Positions 1 through 8,034 of a stretch of DNA of 64,000 nt are shown one piece after another (positions within the stretch are counted from its first letter, which is position 1; the number at the start of each line of letters is the position of its first letter). The DNA comes from Ichthyobacterium seriolicida (GTDB lineage Bacteria; Bacteroidota; Bacteroidia; Flavobacteriales; Ichthyobacteriaceae): NCBI RefSeq assembly GCF_002369955.1, contig NZ_AP014564.1:1836612-1900611 (forward strand). Direction: 5' to 3'. The position numbers and the translations under genes are program-made. Under the pieces are notes generated by a model. That model was not told the origin of the DNA. It was given only the letters and a program-made list of their open reading frames with translations, and made no database searches.

Positions 1-1
1 T

Positions 2-718
2 AATAAATGGTATGTGAGTATTTTAAAGCGAATAATTATCAAAATACGTGAGAGTCACCCAGAGATGGAAATAATTATTAGAAGTGATAGCGGCTTTAGT
101 TGCGCTCCTTTTTACCAATTAGTAGATGATTTTGATTTACTATATGTGACAGGCATAGCGAGCAATGAAGTTTTAAAAAGAAAGGTATCTTGGTCAAAAA
201 ATGCTGTAAAAAAAATGTATTTAGATCAGGGAGAGAAGCACCAACATTTTATGAGTTTTACGTACAAAGCCAAGAGTTGGCACAAGCCTCAACAGTGCTA
301 TTCTAAAGTTGAGAGTACAGGATTAGGGATGAACATAAGGCATTTTTCTAGTAATCTTCCCCAAAAGGATGCTAGAGAAATTTACTTTGACTTTTATGTG
401 AAAAGAGGTGATTCAAGTGAAAATAGAATAAAAGAAGTTAAAAATATGTGTTTTTCTGATCGTTTGTCAAATCATAGTTTTCTTGCTAATTTTTTTCGAC
501 TTATGATGAGTAGTCTTGCCTATGAAATGTTTTTATTACTGAAACAGAAGATAAAGAAAACAAGATTTGAAGTAGCAAAAAAATGGTTAATCAGTTCGAT
601 TAGAACCTATCTTCTCAAGGTAGGAGCAACGATTAAAATTACCAAAAGGCGAATCTATTATCAGCTATCTAAATCTTTTGTTTACAAGGGTTTATTTCGG
701 GAAATTATTACCCAGTAA
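2..718 (+). CDS. IS1380-type transposase, 3' part (5' end outside window)
   Basis: The reading frame is open to the first base of the window, so the visible 239 residues are the C-terminal part of a longer protein. The first recognisable start inside is a GTG at 14, but it is unlikely to be the real start. The motif IRSDSGF near the start carries a catalytic Asp of the DDE fold. ENRIKEVK around residue 140 carries the late Glu, followed by an FLANFFRLMMSSLAYEMFLLL helix typical of IS1380-family transposases. The frame shows no internal stop, so the element may be intact to the left. It ends at TAA just before a strong hairpin. Family assignment rests on motif pattern only. Confidence 0.75.
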   Translation, partial: NKWYVSILKRIIIKIRESHPEMEIIIRSDSGFSCAPFYQLVDDFDLLYVTGIASNEVLKRKVSWSKNAVKKMYLDQGEKHQHFMSFTYKAKSWHKPQQCYSKVESTGLGMNIRHFSSNLPQKDAREIYFDFYVKRGDSSENRIKEVKNMCFSDRLSNHSFLANFFRLMMSSLAYEMFLLLKQKIKKTRFEVAKKWLISSIRTYLLKVGATIKITKRRIYYQLSKSFVYKGLFREIITQ

Positions 719-719
719 C

Positions 720-746
720 GGTTGTTTATTTGTGAAATGAACAACC
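720..746 (+). terminator. Hairpin just after the IS1380-type transposase
   Basis: GGTTGTT at 720-726 pairs with AACAACC at 740-746. The inner TATTT and AAATG also pair around a GTG loop, giving about 12 base pairs. It begins two bases after the transposase stop. There is no long T run, so it could be a stop signal for the transposase or structure belonging to the element's right end. Confidence 0.5.
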
Positions 747-924
747 TTGGGATAGTTACGCCTTGTCGTTAAAAAACCATGTAAAAACACTAAAAAAGAG
801 CATTGTCATCCTAAAAAAAGGTGCAAAAAAACGACAAAGAAGATGAGTTCTCTTCGATTAGTAAAAAAGTTAAGGAAAAAATATCACGTCTAATCTATTT
901 TAGTATGACTATGAATAATGCGGG

Positions 925-976
925 CTAAAACTCTTGTAAACCCTTTTGGAATTACGTGTTTATATTCAAACCAAAA
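925..976 (-). repeat. 52-bp partial copy of lpxH
   Basis: This stretch matches 3435-3486, inside the intact lpxH gene, over 52 bases with two mismatches (C for A at the 17th base, T for G at the 29th). It corresponds to the lpxH coding segment FWFEYKHVIPKGFTRVL, but here the frame is disrupted and nothing else of lpxH is present. It abuts a helicase remnant on one side and a MITE-like end on the other. It is a non-functional duplicated scrap. Confidence 0.8.
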
Positions 977-1240
977 TAGGAACTGGATCAGCTTCTATTA
1001 AGCTTTCATCACCTATAACCTGTTTAGACAGTGCATTAATACAACCATGAGTTTAAAAGCATCATCAGAAGTGATTTCGTTATTTTTCATCAGAAATCAT
1101 ATTTTTTTGTATGGATTTTGGAACATCTTTTTCGTTAATCGTTAAAATAAGCGCCTTGTAATCCGTTAGTAAATCTCTTTATACAGCCTCACTAAAACCA
1201 ATTCTATAAATTTCTTCTCCATAAATACTGTATCATCATA
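977..1240 (-). pseudogene. Remnant of a large superfamily 2 helicase
   Basis: Reading the minus strand and allowing frame changes gives pieces such as YGEEIYRIGFSEAV, RDLLTDYKALILTINEKDVP and CINALSKQVIGDESLIEADP. This order of motifs resembles the segment after the DEAH box of the large COG4889-like helicases found on mobile elements. At least one stop and two frame changes are present, and both ends are cut off, by the lpxH scrap and by an IS1182-type end. The family call is from recollection of the motif and is moderate at best. Confidence 0.45.
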
Positions 1241-1246
1241 GACCAA

Positions 1247-1393
1247 GTGGAAAAAGCCAATTTTGTTGTTGGTTATAGTCCCTGAAATTTGTATTCATAC
1301 TATTTGATTATCAATCAGTCAGCAAGATAAACTAACAGGTAAAAACTACACCTTCAAACAAAAAAAAAGCTGCCTCGGTTTTGAGACAGCTTC
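1247..1393 (-). mobile_element. Remnant right end of an IS1182-type element
   Basis: This is near-identical to the right end of the element at 45039-46983. It includes the first codons of the transposase (start at 1298, MNTNFRDYNQ...) and the terminal TGAGACAGCTTC repeat. The coding part stops after about 17 codons, so it is a broken remnant. It lacks the roughly 220-bp MITE-like insertion seen in the other copy, so it shows what that region looked like before the insertion. Confidence 0.8.
1361..1393 (-). terminator. Rho-independent terminator from an IS end, serving the lipoprotein gene
   Basis: On the minus strand the sequence is a hairpin, AGCTGTCTC with GAGGCAGCT around AAAACC, followed directly by eight T residues. 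It lies 24 bases past the stop of the lipoprotein gene at 1417-2688. The same hairpin forms the right end of the IS1182-type element, so the IS end now appears to work as this gene's terminator. Confidence 0.7.
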
Positions 1394-1416
1394 ATTTGAG
1401 TTAAAACATGTGTTAT

Positions 1417-2688
1417 CTATGGATTGGGTATCCTCTTTTTAAACGCCTCTCTATCCCCCCTAGATTGGATTCGTTTATATTCTTCGGTGAAGGGCCCCCC
1501 GAGTAAACTCGTAACACTAATATAATCTGTCATGTCAATAGAAGATCTATCTATAGCATTTTGATCTTTACTAGACTTTAGCCCATTTATTCTTTGCTCC
1601 CTATAAACACTTACGTTATAAACCTTTCTACCCCCTGCAGGACCTACTGCAGTATATTTTATAGGATTAATTTCAGAATCTATAAACCTAACAGAAGTAA
1701 TAGGAGAATTTCCAGTATCCCCACTATATATTTCTGTTCCAGCAAGATTATCATTGTCAGCTGTAATAGTTGGAAGTAAATCACCACGATCTGCATTATA
1801 TGGAACTGTTACCATTATAGTATTATCATCGTGATTAATTGTACCAACTACATTACTATTTCCAAGGTTTTTATTTAAATTTTCAGAATTGTTGATATCA
1901 AAAATCAAAGTTTTTATCCTAGGTTCGGAGTTTTTAATTACTCCTACATTGTAAGTAGCAATAGTTCCATCTTCACCCGTTATTACATAACTTATAGTTT
2001 TAGCGCTCTCAAAGTTTTGAGGAATACCGCTTTCAGGGTTAACCTTGCCATTTCCATAAATCTCTATAGTTGGAATTAAACTACTAACATTTGCATCATG
2101 AGGAACATTAATAGTTATTGTATTATTATCCGAATCAGTAGTGCTAATAACACCATCTAATTCTTTAACAATTTTACCAGTACTTAGATTGTCCCCTTCT
2201 GCTTTAAACTTAAAAGATATTAACTTAGACGATTTTAAATCTTTAATAATTATAACCTTGTATACTTTTTTTTGTCCATTTTTACCGATTACTGTATACT
2301 CTGCAGAATTTGAACTAAAGGTGACTTCTTTCTTTTCATTATGCTCCATTGAAAAACTTGCACTAAAGGGAACTTTTTTCTTCTCATTAGGAGAAAAACT
2401 GACACCAGAATGAATTATTGTAGGTTTCAAACCGCTTAAAGTTGCAGATTCAGATAGGTGTAGTGTTATGGTAGGAGGAGTAAGGTTTTCATCGATAACA
2501 CCAATTCTATTTGCAAAAATTTTCCCCTCATTCTTAGATTTCTCTAATATAAATTTACTAATAGAGCATTCTCCACTATCATTATTTTTAAACTTATTAT
2601 TCTTTGTACAAGACAAAATAAACAACGACAAAAACGCAAAATAAAAAACACTCTTTAGAGTAGTAAAATAAAATGTCTTAGTAATCAT
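1417..2688 (-). CDS. Surface lipoprotein with three DUF5018-like repeats
   Basis: The 423-residue protein begins with a hydrophobic signal and a lipobox (LFILSC, Cys near residue 27), so it should be a lipoprotein. About three repeats of 80-100 residues follow, each running from a strand like LISFKFKAE or IKTLIFDIN, through VPHDANVSSLIPTI or VPYNADRGDLLPTI, to a Tyr-Val strand at the end (YTVIGKNGQKKVYKVIII). This is the pattern of DUF5018-type beta-sandwich domains in Bacteroidota surface proteins. No enzyme motif is visible. It is one of five intact members of a paralogous group in this window, with others at 8035, 11650, 48152 and 55678. Ligand and function are unknown; a role in adhesion or surface display is inference. 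Confidence 0.8.
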   Translation of the reverse strand: MITKTFYFTTLKSVFYFAFLSLFILSCTKNNKFKNNDSGECSISKFILEKSKNEGKIFANRIGVIDENLTPPTITLHLSESATLSGLKPTIIHSGVSFSPNEKKKVPFSASFSMEHNEKKEVTFSSNSAEYTVIGKNGQKKVYKVIIIKDLKSSKLISFKFKAEGDNLSTGKIVKELDGVISTTDSDNNTITINVPHDANVSSLIPTIEIYGNGKVNPESGIPQNFESAKTISYVITGEDGTIATYNVGVIKNSEPRIKTLIFDINNSENLNKNLGNSNVVGTINHDDNTIMVTVPYNADRGDLLPTITADNDNLAGTEIYSGDTGNSPITSVRFIDSEINPIKYTAVGPAGGRKVYNVSVYREQRINGLKSSKDQNAIDRSSIDMTDYISVTSLLGGPFTEEYKRIQSRGDREAFKKRIPNP

Positions 2689-2717
2689 ATTTATTCAAAT
2701 TTTGAATTATTAAAATA

Positions 2718-2725
2718 CAAAGTTA
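2718..2725 (-). promoter_or_regulatory. -7 box TAACTTTG for the lipoprotein at 1417-2688
   Basis: On the minus strand TAACTTTG fits the Bacteroidota -7 consensus TAnnTTTG, 30 bases before the ATG. No clear TTG lies at the -33 position. Confidence 0.4.
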
Positions 2726-2768
2726 ACACTTTTTCTTTTAAATATGCTAACATAGTAGCGAAATACTT

Positions 2769-2881
2769 TTTAACCTGGATTATCCCCGATTATTCATAAC
2801 TGAGTTGGATTAATAAAAAAAAACGCTTGAATCTTTTAAACTTATTGAAATTTAAGAGGTTGCTTAAGAAAATCCAGGTTA
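2769..2881. repeat. MITE-like repeat carrying the dispersed TGAGTTGGATTAATA motif
   Basis: AACCTGGATT near the left edge is repeated inverted as AATCCAGGTT near the right edge. Inside, at 2799-2815, is ACTGAGTTGGATTAATA, a motif that recurs at 11555, 49490, 49687 (inverted), 55341 and 57687. Part of the left end (GATTATTCATA) also matches the inverted repeat of the 220-bp element at 46706-46925. No coding capacity is visible. Confidence 0.6.
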
Positions 2882-2889
2882 TAATAGAT

Positions 2890-3669
2890 CTATACTTCTA
2901 TTTTTTTCAACACTACCTCTTTTCCATCAAATACTAAATAGGTATAATCCTTTACCCAGTCGCCAGTGTTAAAATATGTGCTTTTTTCAGAAAGTTTGAA
3001 CTCTAATGCCATATGCCTGTGACCGAACACAAAATAATCAAAGTGTTTTTCCTTTAGTTTTTCTCTGGAGAAAAGAATCAACTCTTCTCTATCTTCTCCA
3101 GTAAATACATTTTCACTTTTGCAGTATTTATTTTTGTTTCTATTGGAGAAATAATTAGCTATTCTGAATGATAAATCAGGATGAATTAAGTAAAACAAAG
3201 ATTGACATATGCGAGAGTGAAGTAATTTTCTTATGATTTTATATTTTTTACTCTTTGTTCCCAAACCATCACCATGGGCTATGAAAAAAGAATTATTATT
3301 TATATGTATTTCTTTTTCAGAATTAAAAATCGATATGTTTAATTCTTTTTCAAAGAAACTACACATCCAAAAATCATGATTCCCAGCAAAAAAATAAATC
3401 CTTATTCCCGAGTCAGACAACTCTGCTAATTTTCCTAAAACTCTTGTAAAACCTTTTGGAATGACGTGTTTATATTCAAACCAAAAATCGAACATATCAC
3501 CTAATAGGAATAGGACTTGTGCATCTTTTTTTATTGAATCTAACCAACCTACAAATATCTTCTCCCTCTTTAAACTCTCTTTACGATTAGGGATCCCAAA
3601 ATGCTGATCAGAGGCGAAATAAACTTTGTTATTACACAACAAGTTTATTTTTTCTACAGACAAACACAT
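2890..3669 (-). CDS. lpxH: UDP-2,3-diacylglucosamine diphosphatase
   Basis: The protein has 259 residues and the signature of calcineurin-like phosphoesterases: SDQHFG near the N-terminus (metal-binding Asp and His), LLGDMFDFWFEYKH, AGNHDFW, IAHGDG and FGHRHM. The spacing and the GDMFDFW block are those of LpxH. It hydrolyses UDP-2,3-diacylglucosamine to lipid X in lipid A synthesis, as a peripheral inner-membrane enzyme. The ATG at 3669 places the SDQHFG motif at about residue 20, as expected. A 52-bp piece of this gene is copied at 925-976. Lipid A functions also appear at 44121 (acyltransferase) and 59035 (KdsC). Confidence 0.9.
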   Translation of the reverse strand: MCLSVEKINLLCNNKVYFASDQHFGIPNRKESLKREKIFVGWLDSIKKDAQVLFLLGDMFDFWFEYKHVIPKGFTRVLGKLAELSDSGIRIYFFAGNHDFWMCSFFEKELNISIFNSEKEIHINNNSFFIAHGDGLGTKSKKYKIIRKLLHSRICQSLFYLIHPDLSFRIANYFSNRNKNKYCKSENVFTGEDREELILFSREKLKEKHFDYFVFGHRHMALEFKLSEKSTYFNTGDWVKDYTYLVFDGKEVVLKKIEV

Positions 3670-3747
3670 GCTCAGTTAAAATTGTTATAAACTTATAAGA
3701 ATATAATTTCTCATCATAGAATGATGAATCTTCTAAAAAAATGACAA

Positions 3748-4407
3748 CTAAACTATGAAACCGTCTTTCATCTCAAAAGTTTTATCAGCCATATCAGCAA
3801 ACTCTTGGTTGTGTGTTACTATTACAAAAGTTTGATTGTATTTTTCTCTCAGCTCAAAGAATAAGTTGTGAAGTTCCCTTGCTGTTTTAGAGTCTAAATT
3901 TCCTGAGGGCTCATCAGCAAAAACCACTAAGGGATTATTTATGAGAGCCCTACCCACGGCTACTCTTTGTTGTTCTCCCCCTGAAAGTTGAGAAGGCTTT
4001 TTGTTCTTTTTATTTTCTATTCCTAGAAAACTCATCAGCTCACTAGCTTTTTCAGCAGCCTTTTTCTTAGATTCTCCCTTTATAAAAGCAGGCATGCAAA
4101 TATTTTCTAAAGCTGTAAATTCTGGTAACAATTGATGAAATTGAAATATAAATCCTATATGTTCATTTCTAAACTTAGATAATTCTCTATCTCCGAGTTT
4201 ATATATCTCTATATCATTTATAAATAGAAAAGTATCCTTTTTTAAATCTGCTTTGTCTAAGGTTCCTAGTATCTGTAATAGAGTAGTTTTACCCGCTCCA
4301 GAGGCCCCTACTATAGATACTATTTCAGATTTCTCAACACTAAAATCTATTCCTTTTAAGATATGAGAATCGTTATAGCACTTATGTATATTATTTGCTC
4401 TTATCAT
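3748..4407 (-). CDS. lolD: Lipoprotein-releasing ABC transporter ATPase (LolD-type)
   Basis: It has all ABC ATPase motifs: Walker A GASGAGKTT, Q-loop IFQFHQ, signature LSGGEQQRVAVGRAL, Walker B VVFADEPSGNLDS and switch His in VTHNQE. FQFHQLLPEFTALENICMPA is characteristic of LolD among MacB/LolD-type ATPases. It should power release of lipoproteins from the inner membrane with LolC/E-type permeases, which are not in this window. I start it at the ATG at 4407 (MIRANNIHKCY), giving 219 residues, because the longer frame needs a TTG at 4416. Its likely substrates include the many lipoproteins encoded nearby. Confidence 0.88.
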   Translation of the reverse strand: MIRANNIHKCYNDSHILKGIDFSVEKSEIVSIVGASGAGKTTLLQILGTLDKADLKKDTFLFINDIEIYKLGDRELSKFRNEHIGFIFQFHQLLPEFTALENICMPAFIKGESKKKAAEKASELMSFLGIENKKNKKPSQLSGGEQQRVAVGRALINNPLVVFADEPSGNLDSKTARELHNLFFELREKYNQTFVIVTHNQEFADMADKTFEMKDGFIV

Positions 4408-4459
4408 TTTTCTCAAGAAAAAAAATAGCCTGATTAAAAAAAGGAAAAAAAATAAACGT

Positions 4460-5791
4460 CTAAATATCTCTGGTTATATCAAAATTTTCTAAGTATTCAG
4501 CTACTTTTTTTACGAATAGCCCTCCCATATACCCATCTATAACTCTATGATCGTATGAATGAGAGAGAAACACTTTGTGTCTGATGCCTATACTATCTCC
4601 CTGTGGGCTTTCTATCACTGATACTTTTTTAGATATTACCCCTGCAGCTAATATTGCCGCTTGAGGCTGATTTATTATAGGAGTCCCCATAATGTTACCG
4701 AAAGTTCCAATATTAGTGAACGTAAAAGTTCCGTTTTGAGTTTCAGCAGGGTTTAGATTACCACTTCTAGCTCTAGAAGCCAAGTCATTTACTTGTTCTA
4801 TTAATCCAAGAAGATTGTATTTATTAGCATCTTTAATAACAGGGACAATTAAGTCGCCATTGTCTAAAGCAGTAGCTATCCCTATATTTATGTATTTTTT
4901 TTTGATAATAAAATCCCCCTCTATAGAGATATTGATCATAGGAAAATCTTCTATAGTTTTAGCTATAGCTTCTATGAAAATAGGTGTAAAAGTTATTTTT
5001 TCTTTCTTCTTTTTTTGAAAATCTTCTTTAACTCTATCTCTCCACATGACTATATTAGTCACATCTGCTTCTACAAAAGAGGTCACATGAGCTGATGTAT
5101 TTATACTCCTGATCATATGTTCTGAAATGATCTTACGCGTATTGCTCATTTCTACAATCTCCTCATTTTCTCTAGCCAAACTAGTATTAAAACTTATTTC
5201 TTGAGCAGATATTACTTTGGGCTGATCATTTGTAGAATAAGATGTCTCTTTCTCCTCTACTATTTTTTGCCCTCTTTTTTTTATGTAATCTAAGACATCG
5301 TCTTTGGTAATTCTACCATTCTTACCTGATCCAATTATTCCTTGTATCTCATCTGTAGAGATATTTTCAGCCGCACACATACTTCTGACCAATGGAGATA
5401 TGGATCTATATTCTGTTAAATCTGGAGCTATTGGATCCTTTATGGCTTGAGCTTCTTTTAGAATAACATCCTCAGATAATTCTAATAATTCCGAAGGGGC
5501 ATGAGATAACTCTGAAGATTTACTGTTTTCTTCCTCTTGACTCTGAGGCTCATCAGTCTCTATAATAGCTATGACATCACCTACTCTTACAGTATCTTTT
5601 TTCTGAAAAAATATTTTACTCAACTTCCCAGATACTGGCGATGGAATCTCTGAATCTATTTTGTCGGTCGCTACTTCCAATACAGACTCTTCTGCATTTA
5701 CATTTTCACCTACTTTTTTGAGCCAAACGCTAACGGTAGCTTCATCTATGCTCTCGCCCATTTTGGGCATTTTTAGCTGAAATTCAGACAT
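4460..5791 (-). CDS. 2-oxoacid dehydrogenase E2 (dihydrolipoamide acyltransferase)
   Basis: The domain order is textbook. A lipoyl domain (residues 1-80) carries the lipoylated Lys in EVATDKIDSEI. An acidic linker follows, then an E3-binding domain around 130-170 (ISPLVRSMCAAENI...GKNGRITKDDVLDYI), then the catalytic acyltransferase domain ending in SYDHRVIDG with the active His and Asp. At 443 residues it matches single-lipoyl E2 proteins. Flavobacterial homologues usually serve the branched-chain 2-oxoacid dehydrogenase or pyruvate-type complexes, and sequence alone does not settle the substrate. E1 and E3 genes are not adjacent. A -7 box lies just upstream. Confidence 0.88.
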   Translation of the reverse strand: MSEFQLKMPKMGESIDEATVSVWLKKVGENVNAEESVLEVATDKIDSEIPSPVSGKLSKIFFQKKDTVRVGDVIAIIETDEPQSQEEENSKSSELSHAPSELLELSEDVILKEAQAIKDPIAPDLTEYRSISPLVRSMCAAENISTDEIQGIIGSGKNGRITKDDVLDYIKKRGQKIVEEKETSYSTNDQPKVISAQEISFNTSLARENEEIVEMSNTRKIISEHMIRSINTSAHVTSFVEADVTNIVMWRDRVKEDFQKKKKEKITFTPIFIEAIAKTIEDFPMINISIEGDFIIKKKYINIGIATALDNGDLIVPVIKDANKYNLLGLIEQVNDLASRARSGNLNPAETQNGTFTFTNIGTFGNIMGTPIINQPQAAILAAGVISKKVSVIESPQGDSIGIRHKVFLSHSYDHRVIDGYMGGLFVKKVAEYLENFDITRDI

Positions 5792-5808
5792 AAGTAACTT
5801 TTAAACTA

Positions 5809-5816
5809 CAAAGTTA
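5809..5816 (-). promoter_or_regulatory. -7 box TAACTTTG for the E2 gene
   Basis: TAACTTTG on the minus strand matches TAnnTTTG, 18 bases before the ATG. This implies a very short leader. No -33 TTG is seen at the expected spacing. Confidence 0.4.
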
Positions 5817-5889
5817 GTAGTTTTTATTTTTCTGCATAAAAAAAACAACTTAGATTCGTTCAGTAATAAACGCTTGAGACCTCACTATA

Positions 5890-6390
5890 TTAATGTACAC
5901 TACTAGATATGTTTTTTAAATCTCTATCGAACAAATACAATCCCCCCTTATCATTTCCAATTAATCCTATCTTATCAAGGATCGTTTTTGCTAATGTCTC
6001 TTCCTCTACCTGCTCAGATACAAACCATTGTAAAAAGTTGTGGGTAGCGTAGTCTTTCTCTTGCAGACTTTTAAACACTAGTTCATTTATGTTTTCAGAC
6101 ACCTTAACTTCATGATCGTAAAGCATTTGGAATAAGTTATTTAGAGATTCAAAATCTTCTTGAGGAGCCTCTAAACTAGGAACAACTACTCCTCCGCCCC
6201 TTTCATTGATGTACTTTATGATTTTAAGCATATGCCCTCTTTCTTCTTCGGCATGTCCATACAAGAATGTAGAGACTCCTTCATACCCCTGTTCTTCAGC
6301 CCAACAAGCCATAGAAAGGTATATTTGAGATGCCATTGCTTCCATTTTTATTTGCTGATTCAAATCTTTTATGATGTTTTTAGATAACAT
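5890..6390 (-). CDS. ftnA: Ferritin (non-haem iron storage)
   Basis: The 166-residue four-helix protein shows the ferroxidase-centre residues in order: Glu in QQIKMEAMASQIYLSM, E-E-x-x-H in HAEEERGHMLKI and the Gln/Glu pair in FVSEQVEEETLAKTI. Length and the LYLFDRDL tail match bacterial FtnA. It oxidises Fe(II) and stores the ferric mineral in a 24-mer in the cytoplasm. It is transcribed alone, divergent from recO. The other iron-linked gene in the window is the broken haem-degradation gene at 57908. Confidence 0.92.
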   Translation of the reverse strand: MLSKNIIKDLNQQIKMEAMASQIYLSMACWAEEQGYEGVSTFLYGHAEEERGHMLKIIKYINERGGGVVVPSLEAPQEDFESLNNLFQMLYDHEVKVSENINELVFKSLQEKDYATHNFLQWFVSEQVEEETLAKTILDKIGLIGNDKGGLYLFDRDLKNISSSVH

Positions 6391-6430
6391 AAACTACTCT
6401 TTTTTAAATATTAAAAAAAACCTGGGCGGA

Positions 6431-6438
6431 CAAAAGTA
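6431..6438 (-). promoter_or_regulatory. -7 box TACTTTTG for ferritin
   Basis: TACTTTTG on the minus strand fits TAnnTTTG, 41 bases before the ferritin start. It sits back-to-back with the recO box at 6489-6496 in the divergent intergenic region. Confidence 0.45.
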
Positions 6439-6488
6439 CAATTTTTAATGAAACATTAATATTCATTAAACAATTTGCTTTATAATCA

Positions 6489-6496
6489 TAAATTTG
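6489..6496 (+). promoter_or_regulatory. -7 box TAAATTTG for recO
   Basis: TAAATTTG fits the TAnnTTTG consensus and ends 28 bases before the recO ATG. No TTG is present 17-23 bases upstream. Confidence 0.4.
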
Positions 6497-6524
6497 AGCC
6501 CTTTACTTTTGAAGGCCTTTACCT

Positions 6525-7223
6525 ATGTTTACTCAAACCCAAAGCGTGGTTTTAAACTCCTTGAAGTATACAGACAATAGAATTATTCTCAATTGTTATA
6601 CGGAAAAATTAGGATTTAAGTCTTATTTGGTTAATCTGAATAATTACTTTAAAAAATCTTATTCCCAACCTCTGTCTCAGTTAAATCTAATAGTTTACAA
6701 CAGGGGAAATAAATTAGAACACATAAGAGAAATAGTATCTCATCACATTTACGATAGCATCTATACCGATCCTAATAAGATTTCTGTAACCCTATTTTTA
6801 TCTGAGATATTGACCATGACCATAACAGATGAATTTACAAATGAACCATTGTTCAAGTTTATTTCGAATTCTATTATGTGGTTCGATCAACTGACAGAAC
6901 ACCAAAATTTTTATTTATTTTTCATGAAAGAACTATTGAAATATATAGGAATATACCCTCTCATGTACGAAAATAATGATGAAGTATTTTTTGATATGAA
7001 AGAAGGCCGGTGTAGTTTAACGTGTCCAGATCACAATTTCTATTTGGAAAATGATGAATTATTCTTGTTTAATAAAATGTTAAAAATGGATAAATACTGC
7101 CGTACTGTTTTCACAACAAATGAAAAAAAGACACTTAACAAAATGCTCATATCTTACTACAAAGTAAATCTAGATAGATTTAAAACTCCCAATTCTTTGG
7201 AAATGATAGAGATGGGATTTTAA
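6525..7223 (+). CDS. recO: DNA repair protein RecO
   Basis: The 232 residues start with an OB-fold segment (TQSVVLNSLKYTDNRIILNCYTEKLGFKSYLVN) that is diagnostic for RecO of Bacteroidota, and continue into the helical C-terminal half. RecO helps load RecA onto SSB-coated single strands in the RecFOR pathway. The C-terminal zinc site is reduced to a single CSLTCPDH-like cluster. It is divergent from ferritin, and the next gene downstream, the membrane protein at 7312, lies 88 bases away. Confidence 0.88.
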   Translation: MFTQTQSVVLNSLKYTDNRIILNCYTEKLGFKSYLVNLNNYFKKSYSQPLSQLNLIVYNRGNKLEHIREIVSHHIYDSIYTDPNKISVTLFLSEILTMTITDEFTNEPLFKFISNSIMWFDQLTEHQNFYLFFMKELLKYIGIYPLMYENNDEVFFDMKEGRCSLTCPDHNFYLENDELFLFNKMLKMDKYCRTVFTTNEKKTLNKMLISYYKVNLDRFKTPNSLEMIEMGF

Positions 7224-7311
7224 TATTTTAGAAAAAATAGCAATGCTTATTTCTATTTTAATCGTCTTTTATTTTGAATGTTTATTTATAATTTAGCAAA
7301 AAAAATAAGAG

Positions 7312-7857
7312 ATGAAAATAAATAATTCAACCATCAGCCCATTGATTCAAACTCTTGTAATTACTGGATTACTATTGAGTAGATTAGTTCCTCATCCGCC
7401 TAACTTTACCCCTGTATTTGCAGCAGCTCTTTTCTCTGGAACATACTTTTACAGTAAAAAATGGGCTTATTTATTCCCTTTGTTTATCGTGATAAGTTCT
7501 GATTTAATCATAAACTACATAACAAATGAATCCCTTATAATAAGAGCTAATCTAGTAACATACTTTTGTGTACTTCTAACTTCTTTTATGGGATCACTCA
7601 TGAGATCTGGAACAACTCCTATCAAAGTCATTTTCTACTCTACGTTGAGTTCGGTTTGTTTTTTTATAATATCTAATTTTTTTGTTTGGTATTCTGGAAA
7701 CCTATATCCACATAATATTGGAGGAATAACAGCCTGTTATGTAGCCGCCCTACCTTTTTTCAAAAACACATTGTTGAGTGGAGCTGTATATTCTTCTGTC
7801 TTTTACACCAGCTATTTTTATATCACAAATTATTTTCATATACCTAAAAAGCAGTAA
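7312..7857 (+). CDS. DUF6580-like integral membrane protein
   Basis: The 181-residue protein is hydrophobic with about five membrane segments. The block LVPHPPNFTPVFAAALFSGTYF near residue 25, followed by an SD pair in VISSDLIINY and an FFVWYSGNLYPHN loop, matches the DUF6580 family of small membrane proteins, which look like transporter S-components. Function is unknown; a role in uptake is only inference. It follows recO on the same strand but has its own 88-base gap. Confidence 0.7.
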   Translation: MKINNSTISPLIQTLVITGLLLSRLVPHPPNFTPVFAAALFSGTYFYSKKWAYLFPLFIVISSDLIINYITNESLIIRANLVTYFCVLLTSFMGSLMRSGTTPIKVIFYSTLSSVCFFIISNFFVWYSGNLYPHNIGGITACYVAALPFFKNTLLSGAVYSSVFYTSYFYITNYFHIPKKQ

Positions 7858-8034
7858 TTAAACATTCAAAAAATTCTTTTTAAGTCATATTGAACCAAAG
7901 AATTATCATTTTAAAAATCACTACCTTAGTCGGGCCAACACCTTGGGATAAATTGAAGTCGTTTTGCGCAGTTTTAATATTTAAAATCTTATTAAAATTT
8001 ACAATACACTTTTTATTTACACTATTTATTTTAA

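Noticed and set aside
749-924. Short plus-strand peptides after the IS1380-type gene
   Set aside because: Frames are short, broken and have no recognisable motif.
1294-1298. Start codon of an IS1182-type transposase at 1298
   Set aside because: The frame ends after about 17 matching codons; it is a remnant and not a gene.
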